Origin: Auanema rhodensis | Taxonomy: Eukaryota; Nematoda; Chromadorea; Rhabditida; Rhabditidae | Direction: 5' to 3' | DNA length: 64,000 nucleotides | Assembly: GCA_964057225.1 (NCBI GenBank) | Contig: OZ059894.1 | Coordinates: 18,568,476 to 18,632,475 of the forward strand | In this document: in pieces, positions 1-13,523 of the stretch | Numbering within the stretch: the stretch's first letter is position 1 | Layout: every line of letters starts with the position of its first letter | Program-made: the position numbers and the translations under genes | Notes under the pieces: model-generated | Database searches by the model: none | The model's input: only the letters and a program-made list of their open reading frames with translations | Told to the model about the DNA's origin: nothing

Positions 1-351
1 ATTGCTTCCAAAAACATTTTGACAAAAATTTTTTCGAAAAATTTCAAAATAATTTAGCAAAAAGTAGATGTTTTTAGATTCCTTTTTTCAAGGCAAAGAC
101 GATGGACAATGTTATTCAACGAAAAAATTAATTCTTCAGGGTGAAAATCGAGGATATATGTGTGAACTTATATCAGTTGATATCTCGGTGTATTTTTAAG
201 CTAGCGCAAATCTGTTAACACAGATCAACGCAGCTTAAAAATCCGCATCGAATGCACTATACTACATTGAGAAACGCTTAATACAAAATTTAGTTATGAT
301 CGTTTGAAAAATGATGCATTAGTGTATGTTGAGTTTCCATGTACACTCAAC
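1..351 (+). repeat. First full monomer in the window
   Basis: A 351-bp unit with the 'gtgtattttt' and 'ttaatacaaaattt' variants typical of the left domain, plus 'gatatatg' at monomer 153-160 instead of 'gatataag'. That last variant is otherwise found in this window only in the right domain after 47.5 kb. The array clearly continues to the left of the window, since the unit starts flush with base 1 without any junction. Confidence 0.9.
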
Positions 352-3300
352 ATTGCTTCCAAAAACATTTTGACAAAATTTTTTTCGAAAAATTTCAAAA
401 TAATTTAGCAAAAAGTAGATGTTTTTAGATTCCTTTTTTCAAGGCAAAGACGATGGACAATGTTATTCAACGAAAAAATTAATTCTTCAGGGTGAAAATC
501 GAGGATATAAGTGTGAACTTATATCAGTTGATATCTCGGTGCATTTTTAAGCTAGCGCAAATCTGTTAACACAGATCAACGCAGCTTAAAAATCCGCATC
601 GAATGCACTATACTACATTGAGAAACGCTTAAAACAAAAATTAGTTATGATCGTTTGAAAAATGATGCATTAGTGTATGTTGAGTTTCCATGTACACTCA
701 ACATTGCTTCCAAAAACATTTTGACAAAAATTTTTTCGAAAAATTTCAAAATAATTTAGCAAAAAGTAGATGTTTTTAGATTCCTTTTTTCAAGGCAAAG
801 ACGATGGACAATGTTATTAAACGAAAAAATTAATTCTTCAGGGTGAAAATCGAGGATATAAGTGTGAACTTATATCAGTTGATATCTCGGTGTATTTTTA
901 AGCTAGCGCAAATCTGTTAACACAGATCAACGCAGCTTAAAAATCCGCATCGAATGCACTATACTACATTGAGAAACGCTTAATACAAAATTTAGTTATG
1001 ATCGTTTGAAAAATGATGCATTAGTGTATGTTGAGTTTCCATGTACACTCAACATTGCTTCCAAAAACATTTTGACAAAAATTTTTTCGAAAAATTTCAA
1101 AATAATTTAGCAAAAAGTAGATGTTTTTAGATTCCTTTTTTCAAGGCAAAGACGATGGACAATGTTATTCAACGAAAAAATTAATTCTTCAGGGTGAAAA
1201 TCGAGGATATAAGTGTGAACTTATATCAGTTGATATCTCGGTGCAATTTTAAGCTAGCGCAAATCTGATAACACAGATCGACGCAGCTTAAAAATCCGCA
1301 TCGAATGCACTATACTACATTGAGAAACGCTTAATACAAAAATTAGTTATGATCGTTTGAAAAATGATGCATTAGTGTATGTTGAGTTTCCATGTACACT
1401 CAACATTGCTTCCAAAAACATTTTGACAAAAATTTTTTCGAAAAATTTCAAAATAATTTAGCAAAAAGTAGATGTTTTTAGATTCCTTTTTTCAAGGCAA
1501 AGACGATGGACAATGTTATTCAACGAAAAAATTAATTCTTCAGGGTGAAAATCGAGGATATAAGTGTGAACTTATATCAGTTGATATCTCGGTGTATTTT
1601 TAAGCTAGCGCAAATCTGTTAACACAGATCAACGCAGCTTAAAAATCCGCATCGAATGCACTATACTACATTGAGAAACGCTTAATACAAAATTTAGTTA
1701 TGATCGTTTGAAAAATGATGCATTAGTGTATGTTGAGTTTCCATGTACACTCAACATTGCTTCCAAAAACATTTTGACAAAAATTTTTTCGAAAAATTTC
1801 AAAATAATTTAGCAAAAAGTAGATGTTTTTAGATTCCTTTTTTCAAGGCAAAGACGATGGACAATGTTATTCAACGAAAAAATTAATTCTTCAGGGTGAA
1901 AATCGAGGATATAAGTGTGAACTTATATCAGTTGATATCTCGGTGCATTTTTAAGCTAGCGCAAATCTGTTAACACAGATCAACGCAGCTTAAAAATCCG
2001 CATCGAATGCACTATACTACATTGAGAAACGCTTAATACAAAATTTAGTTATGATCGTTTGAAAAATGATGCATTAGTGTATGTTGAGTTTCCATGTACA
2101 CTCAACATTGCTTCCAAAAACATTTTGACAAAAATTTTTTCGAAAAATTTCAAAATAATTTAGCAAAAAGTAGATGTTTTTAGATTCCTTTTTTCAAGGC
2201 AAAGACGATGGACAATGTTATTCAACGAAAAAATTAATTCTTCAGGGTGAAAATCGAGGATATAAGTGTGAACTTATATCAGTTGATATCTCGGTGCATT
2301 TTTAAGCTAGCGCAAATCTGTTAACACAGATCAACGCAGCTTAAAAATCCGCATCGAATGCACTATACTACATTGAGAAACGCTTAATACAAAAATTAGT
2401 TATGATCGTTTGAAAAATGATGCATTAGTGTATGTTGAGTTTCCATGTACACTCAACATTGCTTCCAAAAACATTTTGACAAAAATTTTTTCGAAAAATT
2501 TCAAAATAATTTAGCAAAAAGTAGATGTTTTTAGATTCCTTTTTTCAAGGCAAAGACGATGGACAATGTTATTCAACGAAAAAATTAATTCTTCAGGGTG
2601 AAAATCGAGGATATAAGTGTGAACTTATATCAGTTGATATCTCGGTGTATTTTTAAGCTAGCGCAAATCTGTTAACACAGATCAACGCAGCTTAAAAATC
2701 CGCATCGAATGCACTATACTACATTGAGAAACGCTTAATACAAAATTTAGTTATGATCGTTTGAAAAATGATGCATTAGTGTATGTTGAGTTTCCATGTA
2801 CACTCAACATTGCTTCCAAAAACATTTTGACAAAAATTTTTTCGAAAAATTTCAAAATAATTTAGCAAAAAGTAGATGTTTTTAGATTCCTTTTTTCAAG
2901 GCAAAGACGATGGACAATGTTATTCAACGAAAAAATTAATTCTTCAGGGTGAAAATCGAGGATATAAGTGTGAACTTATATCAGTTGATATCTCGGTGCA
3001 TTTTTAAGCTAGCGCAAATCTGTTAACACAGATCAACGCAGCTTAAAAATCCGCATCGAATGCACTATACTACATTGAGAAACGCTTAAAACAAAAATTA
3101 GTTATGATCGTTTGAAAAATGATGCATTAGTGTATGTTGAGTTTCCATGTACACTCAACATTGCTTCCAAAAACATTTTGACAAAAATTTTTTCGAAAAA
3201 TTTCAAAATAATTTAGCAAAAAGTAGATGTTTTTAGATTCCTTTTTTCAAGGCAAAGACGATGGACAATGTTATTAAACGAAAAAATTAATTCTTCAGGG

Positions 3301-5265
3301 TGAAAATCGAGGATATAAGTGTGAACTTATATCAGTTGATATCTCGGTGTATTTTTAAGCTAGCGCAAATCTGTTAACACAGATCAACGCAGCTTAAAAA
3401 TCCGCATCGAATGCACTATACTACATTGAGAAACGCTTAATACAAAATTTAGTTATGATCGTTTGAAAAATGATGCATTAGTGTATGTTGAGTTTCCATG
3501 TACACTCAACATTGCTTCCAAAAACATTTTGACAAAAATTTTTTCGAAAAATTTCAAAATAATTTAGCAAAAAGTAGATGTTTTTAGATTCCTTTTTTCA
3601 AGGCAAAGACGATGGACAATGTTATTCAACGAAAAAATTAATTCTTCAGGGTGAAAATCGAGGATATAAGTGTGAACTTATATCAGTTGATATCTCGGTG
3701 CAATTTTAAGCTAGCGCAAATCTGATAACACAGATCGACGCAGCTTAAAAATCCGCATCGAATGCACTATACTACATTGAGAAACGCTTAATACAAAAAT
3801 TAGTTATGATCGTTTGAAAAATGATGCATTAGTGTATGTTGAGTTTCCATGTACACTCAACATTGCTTCCAAAAACATTTTGACAAAAATTTTTTCGAAA
3901 AATTTCAAAATAATTTAGCAAAAAGTAGATGTTTTTAGATTCCTTTTTTCAAGGCAAAGACGATGGACAATGTTATTCAACGAAAAAATTAATTCTTCAG
4001 GGTGAAAATCGAGGATATAAGTGTGAACTTATATCAGTTGATATCTCGGTGTATTTTTAAGCTAGCGCAAATCTGTTAACACAGATCAACGCAGCTTAAA
4101 AATCCGCATCGAATGCACTATACTACATTGAGAAACGCTTAATACAAAATTTAGTTATGATCGTTTGAAAAATGATGCATTAGTGTATGTTGAGTTTCCA
4201 TGTACACTCAACATTGCTTCCAAAAACATTTTGACAAAAATTTTTTCGAAAAATTTCAAAATAATTTAGCAAAAAGTAGATGTTTTTAGATTCCTTTTTT
4301 CAAGGCAAAGACGATGGACAATGTTATTCAACGAAAAAATTAATTCTTCAGGGTGAAAATCGAGGATATAAGTGTGAACTTATATCAGTTGATATCTCGG
4401 TGCATTTTTAAGCTAGCGCAAATCTGTTAACACAGATCAACGCAGCTTAAAAATCCGCATCGAATGCACTATACTACATTGAGAAACGCTTAATACAAAA
4501 TTTAGTTATGATCGTTTGAAAAATGATGCATTAGTGTATGTTGAGTTTCCATGTACACTCAACATTGCTTCCAAAAACATTTTGACAAAAATTTTTTCGA
4601 AAAATTTCAAAATAATTTAGCAAAAAGTAGATGTTTTTAGATTCCTTTTTTCAAGGCAAAGACGATGGACAATGTTATTCAACGAAAAAATTAATTCTTC
4701 AGGGTGAAAATCGAGGATATAAGTGTGAACTTATATCAGTTGATATCTCGGTGCATTTTTAAGCTAGCGCAAATCTATTAACACAGATCAACGCAGCTTA
4801 AAAATCCGCATCGAATGCACTATACTACATTGAGAAACGCTTAAAACAAAAATTAGTTATGATCGTTTGAAAAATGATGCATTAGTGTATGTTGAGTTTC
4901 CATGTACACTCAACATTGCTTCCAAAAACATTTTGACAAAAATTTTTTCGAAAAATTTCAAAATAATTTAGCAAAAAGTAGATGTTTTTAGATTCCTTTT
5001 TTCAAGGCAAAGACGATGGACAATGTTATTCAACGAAAAAATTAATTCTTCAGGGTGAAAATCGAGGATATAAGTGTGAACTTATATCAGTTGATATCTC
5101 GGTGTATTTTTAAGCTAGCGCAAATCTGTTAACACAGATCAACGCAGCTTAAAAATCCGCATCGAATGCACTATACTACATTGAGAAACGCTTAATACAA
5201 AATTTAGTTATGATCGTTTGAAAAATGATGCATTAGTGTATGTTGAGTTTCCATGTACACTCAAC
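352..5265 (+). repeat. 7-monomer higher-order repeat, two copies (2457 bp each)
   Basis: Units starting at 352, 703, 1054, 1405, 1756, 2107 and 2458 recur in the same order at 2809, 3160, 3511, 3862, 4213, 4564 and 4915. The clearest tags are 'gttattaaacg' (814 and 3271, exactly 2457 bp apart), the 'gtgcaatttt/ctgataac/atcgac' unit (1054 and 3511) and the 'ttaaaacaaaaatt' unit (352 and 2809). Differences are few: the seventh-but-one unit has 'ctgttaac' and 'ttaatac' in copy 1 but 'ctattaac' and 'ttaaaac' in copy 2, and the unit at 352 has a 7-T run in 'aaaattttttt'. All units are exactly 351 bp and none is a short variant. Confidence 0.92.
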
Positions 5266-5616
5266 ATTGCTTCCAAAAACATTTTGACAAAAATTTTTTC
5301 GAAACATTTCAAATAAATTTAGCAAAAAGTAGATGTTTTTAGATTCCTTTTTTCAAGGCAAAGACGATGGACAATGTTATTCAACGAAAAAATTAATTCT
5401 TCAGGGTGAAAATTGAGGATATAAGTGTGAACTTATTTCAGTTGATATCTCGGTGCATTTTTAAGCTAGCGCAAATCTGTTAACACAGATCAACGCAGCT
5501 TAAAAATCCGCATCGAATGCACTATACTACATTGAGAAACGCTCAAAACAAAAATTAGTTATGATCGTTTGAAAAATGATGCATTAGTGTATGTTGAGTT
5601 TCCATGTACACTCAAC
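5266..5616 (+). repeat. Diagnostic 'cgaaacattt' monomer haplotype
   Basis: This unit carries three linked substitutions: 'cgaaacattt' for 'cgaaaaattt', 'aattgagg' for 'aatcgagg' and 'cttatttcag' for 'cttatatcag'. The same triple haplotype recurs at 13875, 16027 and 20987, each time after a 'gtgtattttt' unit, so it marks a cassette copied as a block. Only the first of the three changes is present in the units at 31347, 34949 and 43703. The copy at 5266 also has a private 'caaataaattt'. Confidence 0.85.
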
Positions 5617-5945
5617 ATTGCTTCCAAAAACATTTTGACAAAAATTTTTTCGAAAAATTTCAAAATAATTTAGCAAAAAGTAGATGTTTTTAGATTCCTT
5701 TTTTTCAAGGCAAAGACGATGGACAATGTTATTCAACGAAAAAATTAATTCTTCAGGGTGAAAATCGAGGATATAAGTGTGAACTTATATCAGTTGATAT
5801 CTCGGTGCATTTTTAAGCTAGCACAAATCTGATAACACAGATCGACGCAGCTTAAAAATCCGCATCGAATGCACTATACTACATTGAGAAACGCTCAAAA
5901 CAAAAATTAGTTATGATCGTTTGAAACATGATGCATTGCTTCAAC
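5617..5945 (+). repeat. First short-tailed monomer (329 bp)
   Basis: This is where the short class begins. The tail reads 'gatgcattgcttcaac' instead of the normal 'gatgcattagtgtatgttga...', which removes monomer 321-346 (26 bp) and inserts 'gct', a net loss of 23 bp. The unit also has a seven-T run in place of six (hence 329 rather than 328) and 'gcacaaatctgataac', which recurs at 14226. Confidence 0.9.
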
Positions 5946-8900
5946 ATTGCTTCCAAAAACATTTTGACAAAAATTTTTTCGAAAAATTTCAAAATAATTT
6001 AGCAAAAAGTAGATGTTTTTAGATTCCTTTTTTCAAGGCAAAGACGATGGACAATGTTATTCAACGAAAAAATTAATTCTTCAGGGTGAAAATCGAGGAT
6101 ATAAGTGTGAACTTATATCAGTTGATATCTCGGTGCATTTTTAAGCTAGCGCAAATCTGATAACACAGATCGACGCAGCTTAAAAATCCGCATCGAATGC
6201 ACTATACTACATTGAGAAACGCTTAATACAAAAATTAGTTATGATCGTTTGAAACATGATGCATTGCTTCAACATTGCTTCCAAAAACATTTTGACAAAA
6301 ATTTTTTCGAAAAATTTCAAAATAATTTAGCAAAAAGTAGATGTTTTTGATGCATTGCTTCAACATTGCTTCCAAAAACATTTTGACAAAAATTTTTTCG
6401 AAAAATTTCAAAATAATTTAGCAAAAAGTAGATGTTTTTAGATTCCTTTTTTCAAGGCAAAGACGATGGACAATGTCATTCAACGAAAAAATTAATTCTT
6501 CAGGGTGAAAATCGAGGATATAAGTGTGAACTTATATCAGTTGATATCTCGGTGCATTTTTAAGCTAGCGCAAATCTGATAACACAGATCGACGCAGCTT
6601 AAAAATCCGCATCGAATGCACTATACTACATTGAGAAACGCTCAAAACAAAAATTAGTTATGATCGTTTGAAAAATGATGCATTAGTGTATGTTGAGTTT
6701 CCATGTACACTCAACATTGCTTCCAAAAACATTTTGACAAAAATTTTTTCGAGAAATTTCAAAATAATTTAGCAAAAAGTAGATGTTTTTAGATTCCTTT
6801 TTTTCAAGGCAAAGACGATGGACAATGTTATTCAACGAAAAAATTAATTCTTCAGGGTGAAAATCGAGGATATAAGTGTGAACTTATATCAGTTGATATC
6901 TCGGTGCATTTTTAAGCTAGCGCAAATCTGATAACACAGATCAACGCAGCTTAAAAATCCGCATCGAATGCACTATACTACATTGAGAAACGCTCAAAAC
7001 AAAAATTAGTTATGATCGTTTGAAAAATGATGCATTGCTTCAACATTGCTTCCAAAAACATTTTGACAAAAATTTTTTCGAGAAATTTCAAAATAATTTA
7101 GCAAAAAGTAGATGTTTTTAGATTCCTTTTTTCAAGGCAAAGACGATGGACAATGTTATTCAACGAAAAAATTAATTCTTCAGGGTGAAAATCGAGGATA
7201 TAAGTGTGAACTTATATCAGTTGATATCTCGGTGCAATTTTAAGCTAGCGCAAATCTGATAACACAGATCGACGCAGCTTAAAAATCCGCATCGAATGCA
7301 CTATACTACATTGAGAAACGCTTAATACAAAAATTAGTTATGATCGTTTGAAACATGATGCATTGCTTCAACATTGCTTCCAAAAACATTTTGACAAAAA
7401 TTTTTTCGAAAAATTTCAAAATAATTTAGCAAAAAGTAGATGTTTTTGATGCATTGCTTCAACATTGCTTCCAAAAACATTTTGACAAAAATTTTTTCGA
7501 AAAATTTCAAAATAATTTAGCAAAAAGTAGATGTTTTTAGATTCCTTTTTTCAAAGCAAAGACGATGGACAATGTCATTCAACGAAAAAATTAATTCTTC
7601 AGGGTGAAAATCGAGGATATAAGTGTGAACTTATATCAGTTGATATCTCGGTGCATTTTTAAGCTAGCGCAAATCTGATAACACAGATCGACGCAGCTTA
7701 AAAATCCGCATCGAATGCACTATACTACATTGAGAAACGCTCAAAACAAAAATTAGTTATGATCGTTTGAAAAATGATGCATTAGTGTATGTTGAGTTTC
7801 CATGTACACTCAACATTGCTTCCAAAAACATTTTGACAAAAATTTTTTCGAGAAATTTCAAAATAATTTAGCAAAAAGTAGATGTTTTTAGATTCCTTTT
7901 TTTCAAGGCAAAGACGATGGACAATGTTATTCAACGAAAAAATTAATTCTTCAGGGTGAAAATCGAGGATATAAGTGTGAACTTATATCAGTTGATATCT
8001 CGGTGCATTTTTAAGCTAGCGCAAATCTGATAACACAGATCAACGCAGCTTAAAAATCCGCATCGAATGCACTATACTACATTGAGAAACGCTCAAAACA
8101 AAAATTAGTTATGATCGTTTGAAAAATGATGCATTAGTGTATGTTGAGTTTCCATGTACACTCAACATTGCTTCCAAAAACATTTTGACAAAAATTTTTT
8201 CGAAAAATTTCAAAATAATTTAGCAAAAAGTAGATGTTTTTAGATTCCTTTTTTCAAGGCAAAGACGATGGACAATGTTATTCAACGAAAAAATTAATTC
8301 TTCAGGGTGAAAATCGAGGATATAAGTGTGAACTTATATCAGTTGATATCTCGGTGCATTTTTAAGCTAGCGCAAATCTGTTAACACAGATCAACGCAGC
8401 TTAAAAATCCGCATCGAATGCACTATACTACATTGAGAAACGCTCAAAACAAAAATTAGTTATGATCGTTTGAAACATGATGCATTGCTTCAACATTGCT
8501 TCCAAAAACATTTTGACAAAAATTTTTTCGAAAAATTTCAAAATAATTTAGCAAAAAGTAGATGTTTTTAGATTCCTTTTTTCAAGGCAAAGACGATGGA
8601 CAATGTTATTCAACGAAAAAATTAATTCTTCAGGGTGAAAATCGAGGATATAAGTGTGAACTTATATCAGTTGATATCTCGGTGCATTTTTAAGCTAGCG
8701 CAAATCTGATAACACAGATCGACGCAGCTTAAAAATCCGCATCGAATGCACTATACTACATTGAGAAACGCTTAATACAAAAATTAGTTATGATCGTTTG
8801 AAACATGATGCATTGCTTCAACATTGCTTCCAAAAACATTTTGACAAAAATTTTTTCGAAAAATTTCAAAATAATTTAGCAAAAAGTAGATGTTTTTGAT

Positions 8901-11043
8901 GCATTGCTTCAACATTGCTTCCAAAAACATTTTGACAAAAATTTTTTCGAAAAATTTCAAAATAATTTAGCAAAAAGTAGATGTTTTTAGATTCCTTTTT
9001 TCAAGGCAAAGACGATGGACAATGTCATTCAACGAAAAAATTAATTCTTCAGGGTGAAAATCGAGGATATAAGTGTGAACTTATATCAGTTGATATCTCG
9101 GTGCATTTTTAAGCTAGCGCAAATCTGATAACACAGATCGACGCAGCTTAAAAATCCGCATCGAATGCACTATACTACATTGAGAAACGCTCAAAACAAA
9201 AATTAGTTATGATCGTTTGAAAAATGATGCATTAGTGTATGTTGAGTTTCCATGTACACTCAACATTGCTTCCAAAAACATTTTGACAAAAATTTTTTCG
9301 AGAAATTTCAAAATAATTTAGCAAAAAGTAGATGTTTTTAGATTCCTTTTTTTCAAGGCAAAGACGATGGACAATGTTATTCAACGAAAAAATTAATTCT
9401 TCAGGGTGAAAATCGAGGATATAAGTGTGAACTTATATCAGTTGATATCTCGGTGCATTTTTAAGCTAGCGCAAATCTGATAACACAGATCAACGCAGCT
9501 TAAAAATCCGCATCGAATGCAATATACTACATTGAGAAACGCTCAAAACAAAAATTAGTTATGATCGTTTGAAAAATGATGCATTGCTTCAACATTGCTT
9601 CCAAAAACATTTTGACAAAAATTTTTTCGAGAAATTTCAAAATAATTTAGCAAAAAGTAGATGTTTTTAGATTCCTTTTTTCAAGGCAAAGACGATGGAC
9701 AATGTTATTCAACGAAAAAATTAATTCTTCAGGGTGAAAATCGAGGATATAAGTGTGAACTTATATCAGTTGATATCTCGGTGCAATTTTAAGCTAGCGC
9801 AAATCTGATAACACAGATCGACGCAGCTTAAAAATCCGCATCGAATGCACTATACTACATTGAGAAACGCTTAATACAAAAATTAGTTATGATCGTTTGA
9901 AACATGATGCATTGCTTCAACATTGCTTCCAAAAACATTTTGACAAAAATTTTTTCGAAAAATTTCAAAATAATTTAGCAAAAAGTAGATGTTTTTGATG
10001 CATTGCTTCAACATTGCTTCCAAAAACATTTTGACAAAAATTTTTTCGAAAAATTTCAAAATAATTTAGCAAAAAGTAGATGTTTTTAGATTCCTTTTTT
10101 CAAGGCAAAGACGATGGACAATGTCATTCAACGAAAAAATTAATTCTTCAGGGTGAAAATCGAGGATATAAGTGTGAACTTATATCAGTTGATATCTCGG
10201 TGCATTTTTAAGCTAGCGCAAATCTGATAACACAGATCGACGCAGCTTAAAAATCCGCATCGAATGCACTATACTACATTGAGAAACGCTCAAAACAAAA
10301 ATTAGTTATGATCGTTTGAAAAATGATGCATTAGTGTATGTTGAGTTTCCATGTACACTCAACATTGCTTCCAAAAACATTTTGACAAAAATTTTTTCGA
10401 GAAATTTCAAAATAATTTAGCAAAAAGTAGATGTTTTTAGATTCCTTTTTTTCAAGGCAAAGACGATGGACAATGTTATTCAACGAAAAAATTAATTCTT
10501 CAGGGTGAAAATCGAGGATATAAGTGTGAACTTATATCAGTTGATATCTCGGTGCATTTTTAAGCTAGCGCAAATCTGATAACACAGATCAACGCAGCTT
10601 AAAAATCCGCATCGAATGCACTATACTACATTGAGAAACGCTCAAAACAAAAATTAGTTATGATCGTTTGAAAAATGATGCATTAGTGTATGTTGAGTTT
10701 CCATGTACACTCAACATTGCTTCCAAAAACATTTTGACAAAAATTTTTTCGAAAAATTTCAAAATAATTTAGCAAAAAGTAGATGTTTTTAGATTCCTTT
10801 TTTCAAGGCAAAGACGATGGACAATGTTATTCAACGAAAAAATTAATTCTTCAGGGTGAAAATCGAGGATATAAGTGTGAACTTATATCAGTTGATATCT
10901 CGGTGCATTTTTAAGCTAGCGCAAATCTGTTAACACAGATCAACGCAGCTTAAAAATCCGCATCGAATGCACTATACTACATTGAGAAACGCTTAATACA
11001 AAAATTAGTTATGATCGTTTGAAAAATGATGCATTAGTGTATG
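5946..11043 (+). repeat. Tandem segmental duplication, 2549-bp period
   Basis: Units at 5946, 6274, 6365, 6716, 7045, 7373, 7464, 7815 and 8167 are matched in order and length class by units at 8495, 8823, 8914, 9265, 9594, 9922, 10013, 10364 and 10716. The match includes both 91-bp units, the 'aatgtcattc' units and the linked 'cgagaaat' plus seven-T units. Within each copy there is a smaller repeat (6365 to 7464, 1099 bp). Visible differences are single bases ('tcaaagc' at 7464 against 'tcaaggc' at 10013; 'gcaatatac' only in the 9265 unit). The match ends in the last unit, which is short at 8167 but full-length at 10716. Confidence 0.88.
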
Positions 11044-11210
11044 TTGAGTTTCCATGTACACTCAACATTGCTTCCAAAAACATTTTGACAAAAATTTTTT
11101 CGAAAAATTTCAAAATAATTCAGCAAAAAGTAGATGTTTTTAGATTCCTTTTTTCAAGGCAAAGACGATGGACAATGTTATTCAACGAAAAAATTAATTC
11201 TTCAGGGTGA
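11019..11210 (+). other. 63-codon open frame created by loss of a TAG, probably not a gene
   Basis: The frame opens at TTG (monomer 304-306), crosses the unit junction and ends at TGA (monomer 142-144 of the next unit). It is open only because TAG at monomer 55-57 is CAG in the unit starting at 11067, giving Gln at residue 35. It has no ATG until residue 50 (within 'RRWTMLFNE'), so under normal eukaryotic initiation only about 14 residues could be made. I recognise no domain, signal peptide or membrane segment. It is a stop-loss variant of ordinary satellite sequence. Confidence 0.85.
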
Positions 11211-13523
11211 AAATCGAGGATATAAGTGTGAACTTATATCAGTTGATATCTCGGTGTATTTTTAAGCTAGCGCAAATCTGTTAACACAGATCAACGCAGC
11301 TTAAAAATCCGCATCGAATGCACTATACTACATTGAGAAACGCTTAATACAAAATTTAGTTATGATCGTTTGAAAAATGATGCATTAGTGTATGTTGAGT
11401 TTCCATGTACACTCAACATTGCTTCCAAAAACATTTTGACAAAAATTTTTTCGAAAAATTTCAAAATAATTTAGCAAAAAGTAGATGTTTTTAGATTCCT
11501 TTTTTCAAGGCAAAGACGATGGACAATGTTATTCAACGAAAAAATTAATTCTTCAGGGTGAAAATCGAGGATATAAGTGTGAACTTATATCAGTTGATAT
11601 CTCGGTGCATTTTTAAGCTAGCGCAAATCTGTTAACACAGATCAACGCAGCTTAAAAATCCGCATCGAATGCACTATACTACATTGAGAAACGCTTAAAA
11701 CAAAAATTAGTTATGATCGTTTGAAAAATGATGCATTAGTGTATGTTGAGTTTCCATGTACACTCAACATTGCTTCCAAAAACATTTTGACAAAAATTTT
11801 TTCGAAAAATTTCAAAATAATTTAGCAAAAAGTAGATGTTTTTAGATTCCTTTTTTCAAGGCAAAGACGATGGACAATGTTATTAAACGAAAAAATTAAT
11901 TCTTCAGGGTGAAAATCGAGGATATAAGTGTGAACTTATATCAGTTGATATCTCGGTGTATTTTTAAGCTAGCGCAAATCTGTTAACACAGATCAACGCA
12001 GCTTAAAAATCCGCATCGAATGCACTATACTACATTGAGAAACGCTTAATACAAAATTTAGTTATGATCGTTTGAAAAATGATGCATTAGTGTATGTTGA
12101 GTTTCCATGTACACTCAACATTGCTTCCAAAAACATTTTGACAAAAATTTTTTCGAAAAATTTCAAAATAATTTAGCAAAAAGTAGATGTTTTTAGATTC
12201 CTTTTTTCAAGGCAAAGACGATGGACAATGTTATTCAACGAAAAAATTAATTCTTCAGGGTGAAAATCGAGGATATAAGTGTGAACTTATATCAGTTGAT
12301 ATCTCGGTGCAATTTTAAGCTAGCGCAAATCTGATAACACAGATCGACGCAGCTTAAAAATCCGCATCGAATGCACTATACTACATTGAGAAACGCTTAA
12401 TACAAAAATTAGTTATGATCGTTTGAAAAATGATGCATTAGTGTATGTTGAGTTTCCATGTACACTCAACATTGCTTCCAAAAACATTTTGACAAAAATT
12501 TTTTCGAAAAATTTCAAAATAATTTAGCAAAAAGTAGATGTTTTTAGATTCCTTTTTTCAAGGCAAAGACGATGGACAATGTTATTCAACGAAAAAATTA
12601 ATTCTTCAGGGTGAAAATCGAGGATATAAGTGTGAACTTATATCAGTTGATATCTCGGTGTATTTTTAAGCTAGCGCAAATCTGTTAACACAGATCAACG
12701 CAGCTTAAAAATCCGCATCGAATGCACTATACTACATTGAGAAACGCTTAATACAAAATTTAGTTATGATCGTTTGAAAAATGATGCATTAGTGTATGTT
12801 GAGTTTCCATGTACACTCAACATTGCTTCCAAAAACATTTTGACAAAAATTTTTTCGAAAAATTTCAAAATAATTTAGCAAAAAGTAGATGTTTTTAGAT
12901 TCCTTTTTTCAAGGCAAAGACGATGGACAATGTTATTCAACGAAAAAATTAATTCTTCAGGGTGAAAATCGAGGATATAAGTGTGAACTTATATCAGTTG
13001 ATATCTCGGTGTATTTTTAAGCTAGCGCAAATCTGTTAACACAGATCAACGCAGCTTAAAAATCCGCATCGAATGCACTATACTACATTGAGAAACGCTT
13101 AATACAAAAATTAGTTATGATCGTTTGAAAAATGATGCATTAGTGTATGTTGAGTTTCCATGTACACTCAACATTGCTTCCAAAAACATTTTGACAAAAA
13201 TTTTTTCGAAAAATTTCAAAATAATTTAGCAAAAAGTAGATGTTTTTAGATTCCTTTTTTCAAGGCAAAGACGATGGACAATGTTATTCAACGAAAAAAT
13301 TAATTCTTCAGGGTGAAAATCGAGGATATAAGTGTGAACTTATATCAGTTGATATCTCGGTGCATTTTTAAGCTAGCGCAAATCTATTAACACAGATCAA
13401 CGCAGCTTAAAAATCCGCATCGAATGCACTATACTACATTGAGAAACGCTTAAAACAAAAATTAGTTATGATCGTTTGAAAAATGATGCATTAGTGTATG
13501 TTGAGTTTCCATGTACACTCAAC
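11067..13523 (+). repeat. Second copy of the left-domain 7-monomer higher-order repeat
   Basis: From 11418 the order of unit types follows that of 2809 onward, at an offset of 8609 bp. Shared tags are 'ttaaaac' (11418), 'gttattaaacg' (11880), 'gtgcaatttt' (12120) and 'ctattaac' (13173). The 12822 unit differs from its counterpart at 4213 ('gtgtattttt' and 'ttaatacaaaaatt' here), so the copy has been altered by local exchange. All units are 351 bp. The first unit, 11067-11417, carries the TAG-to-CAG change described under the 63-codon frame. Confidence 0.85.
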
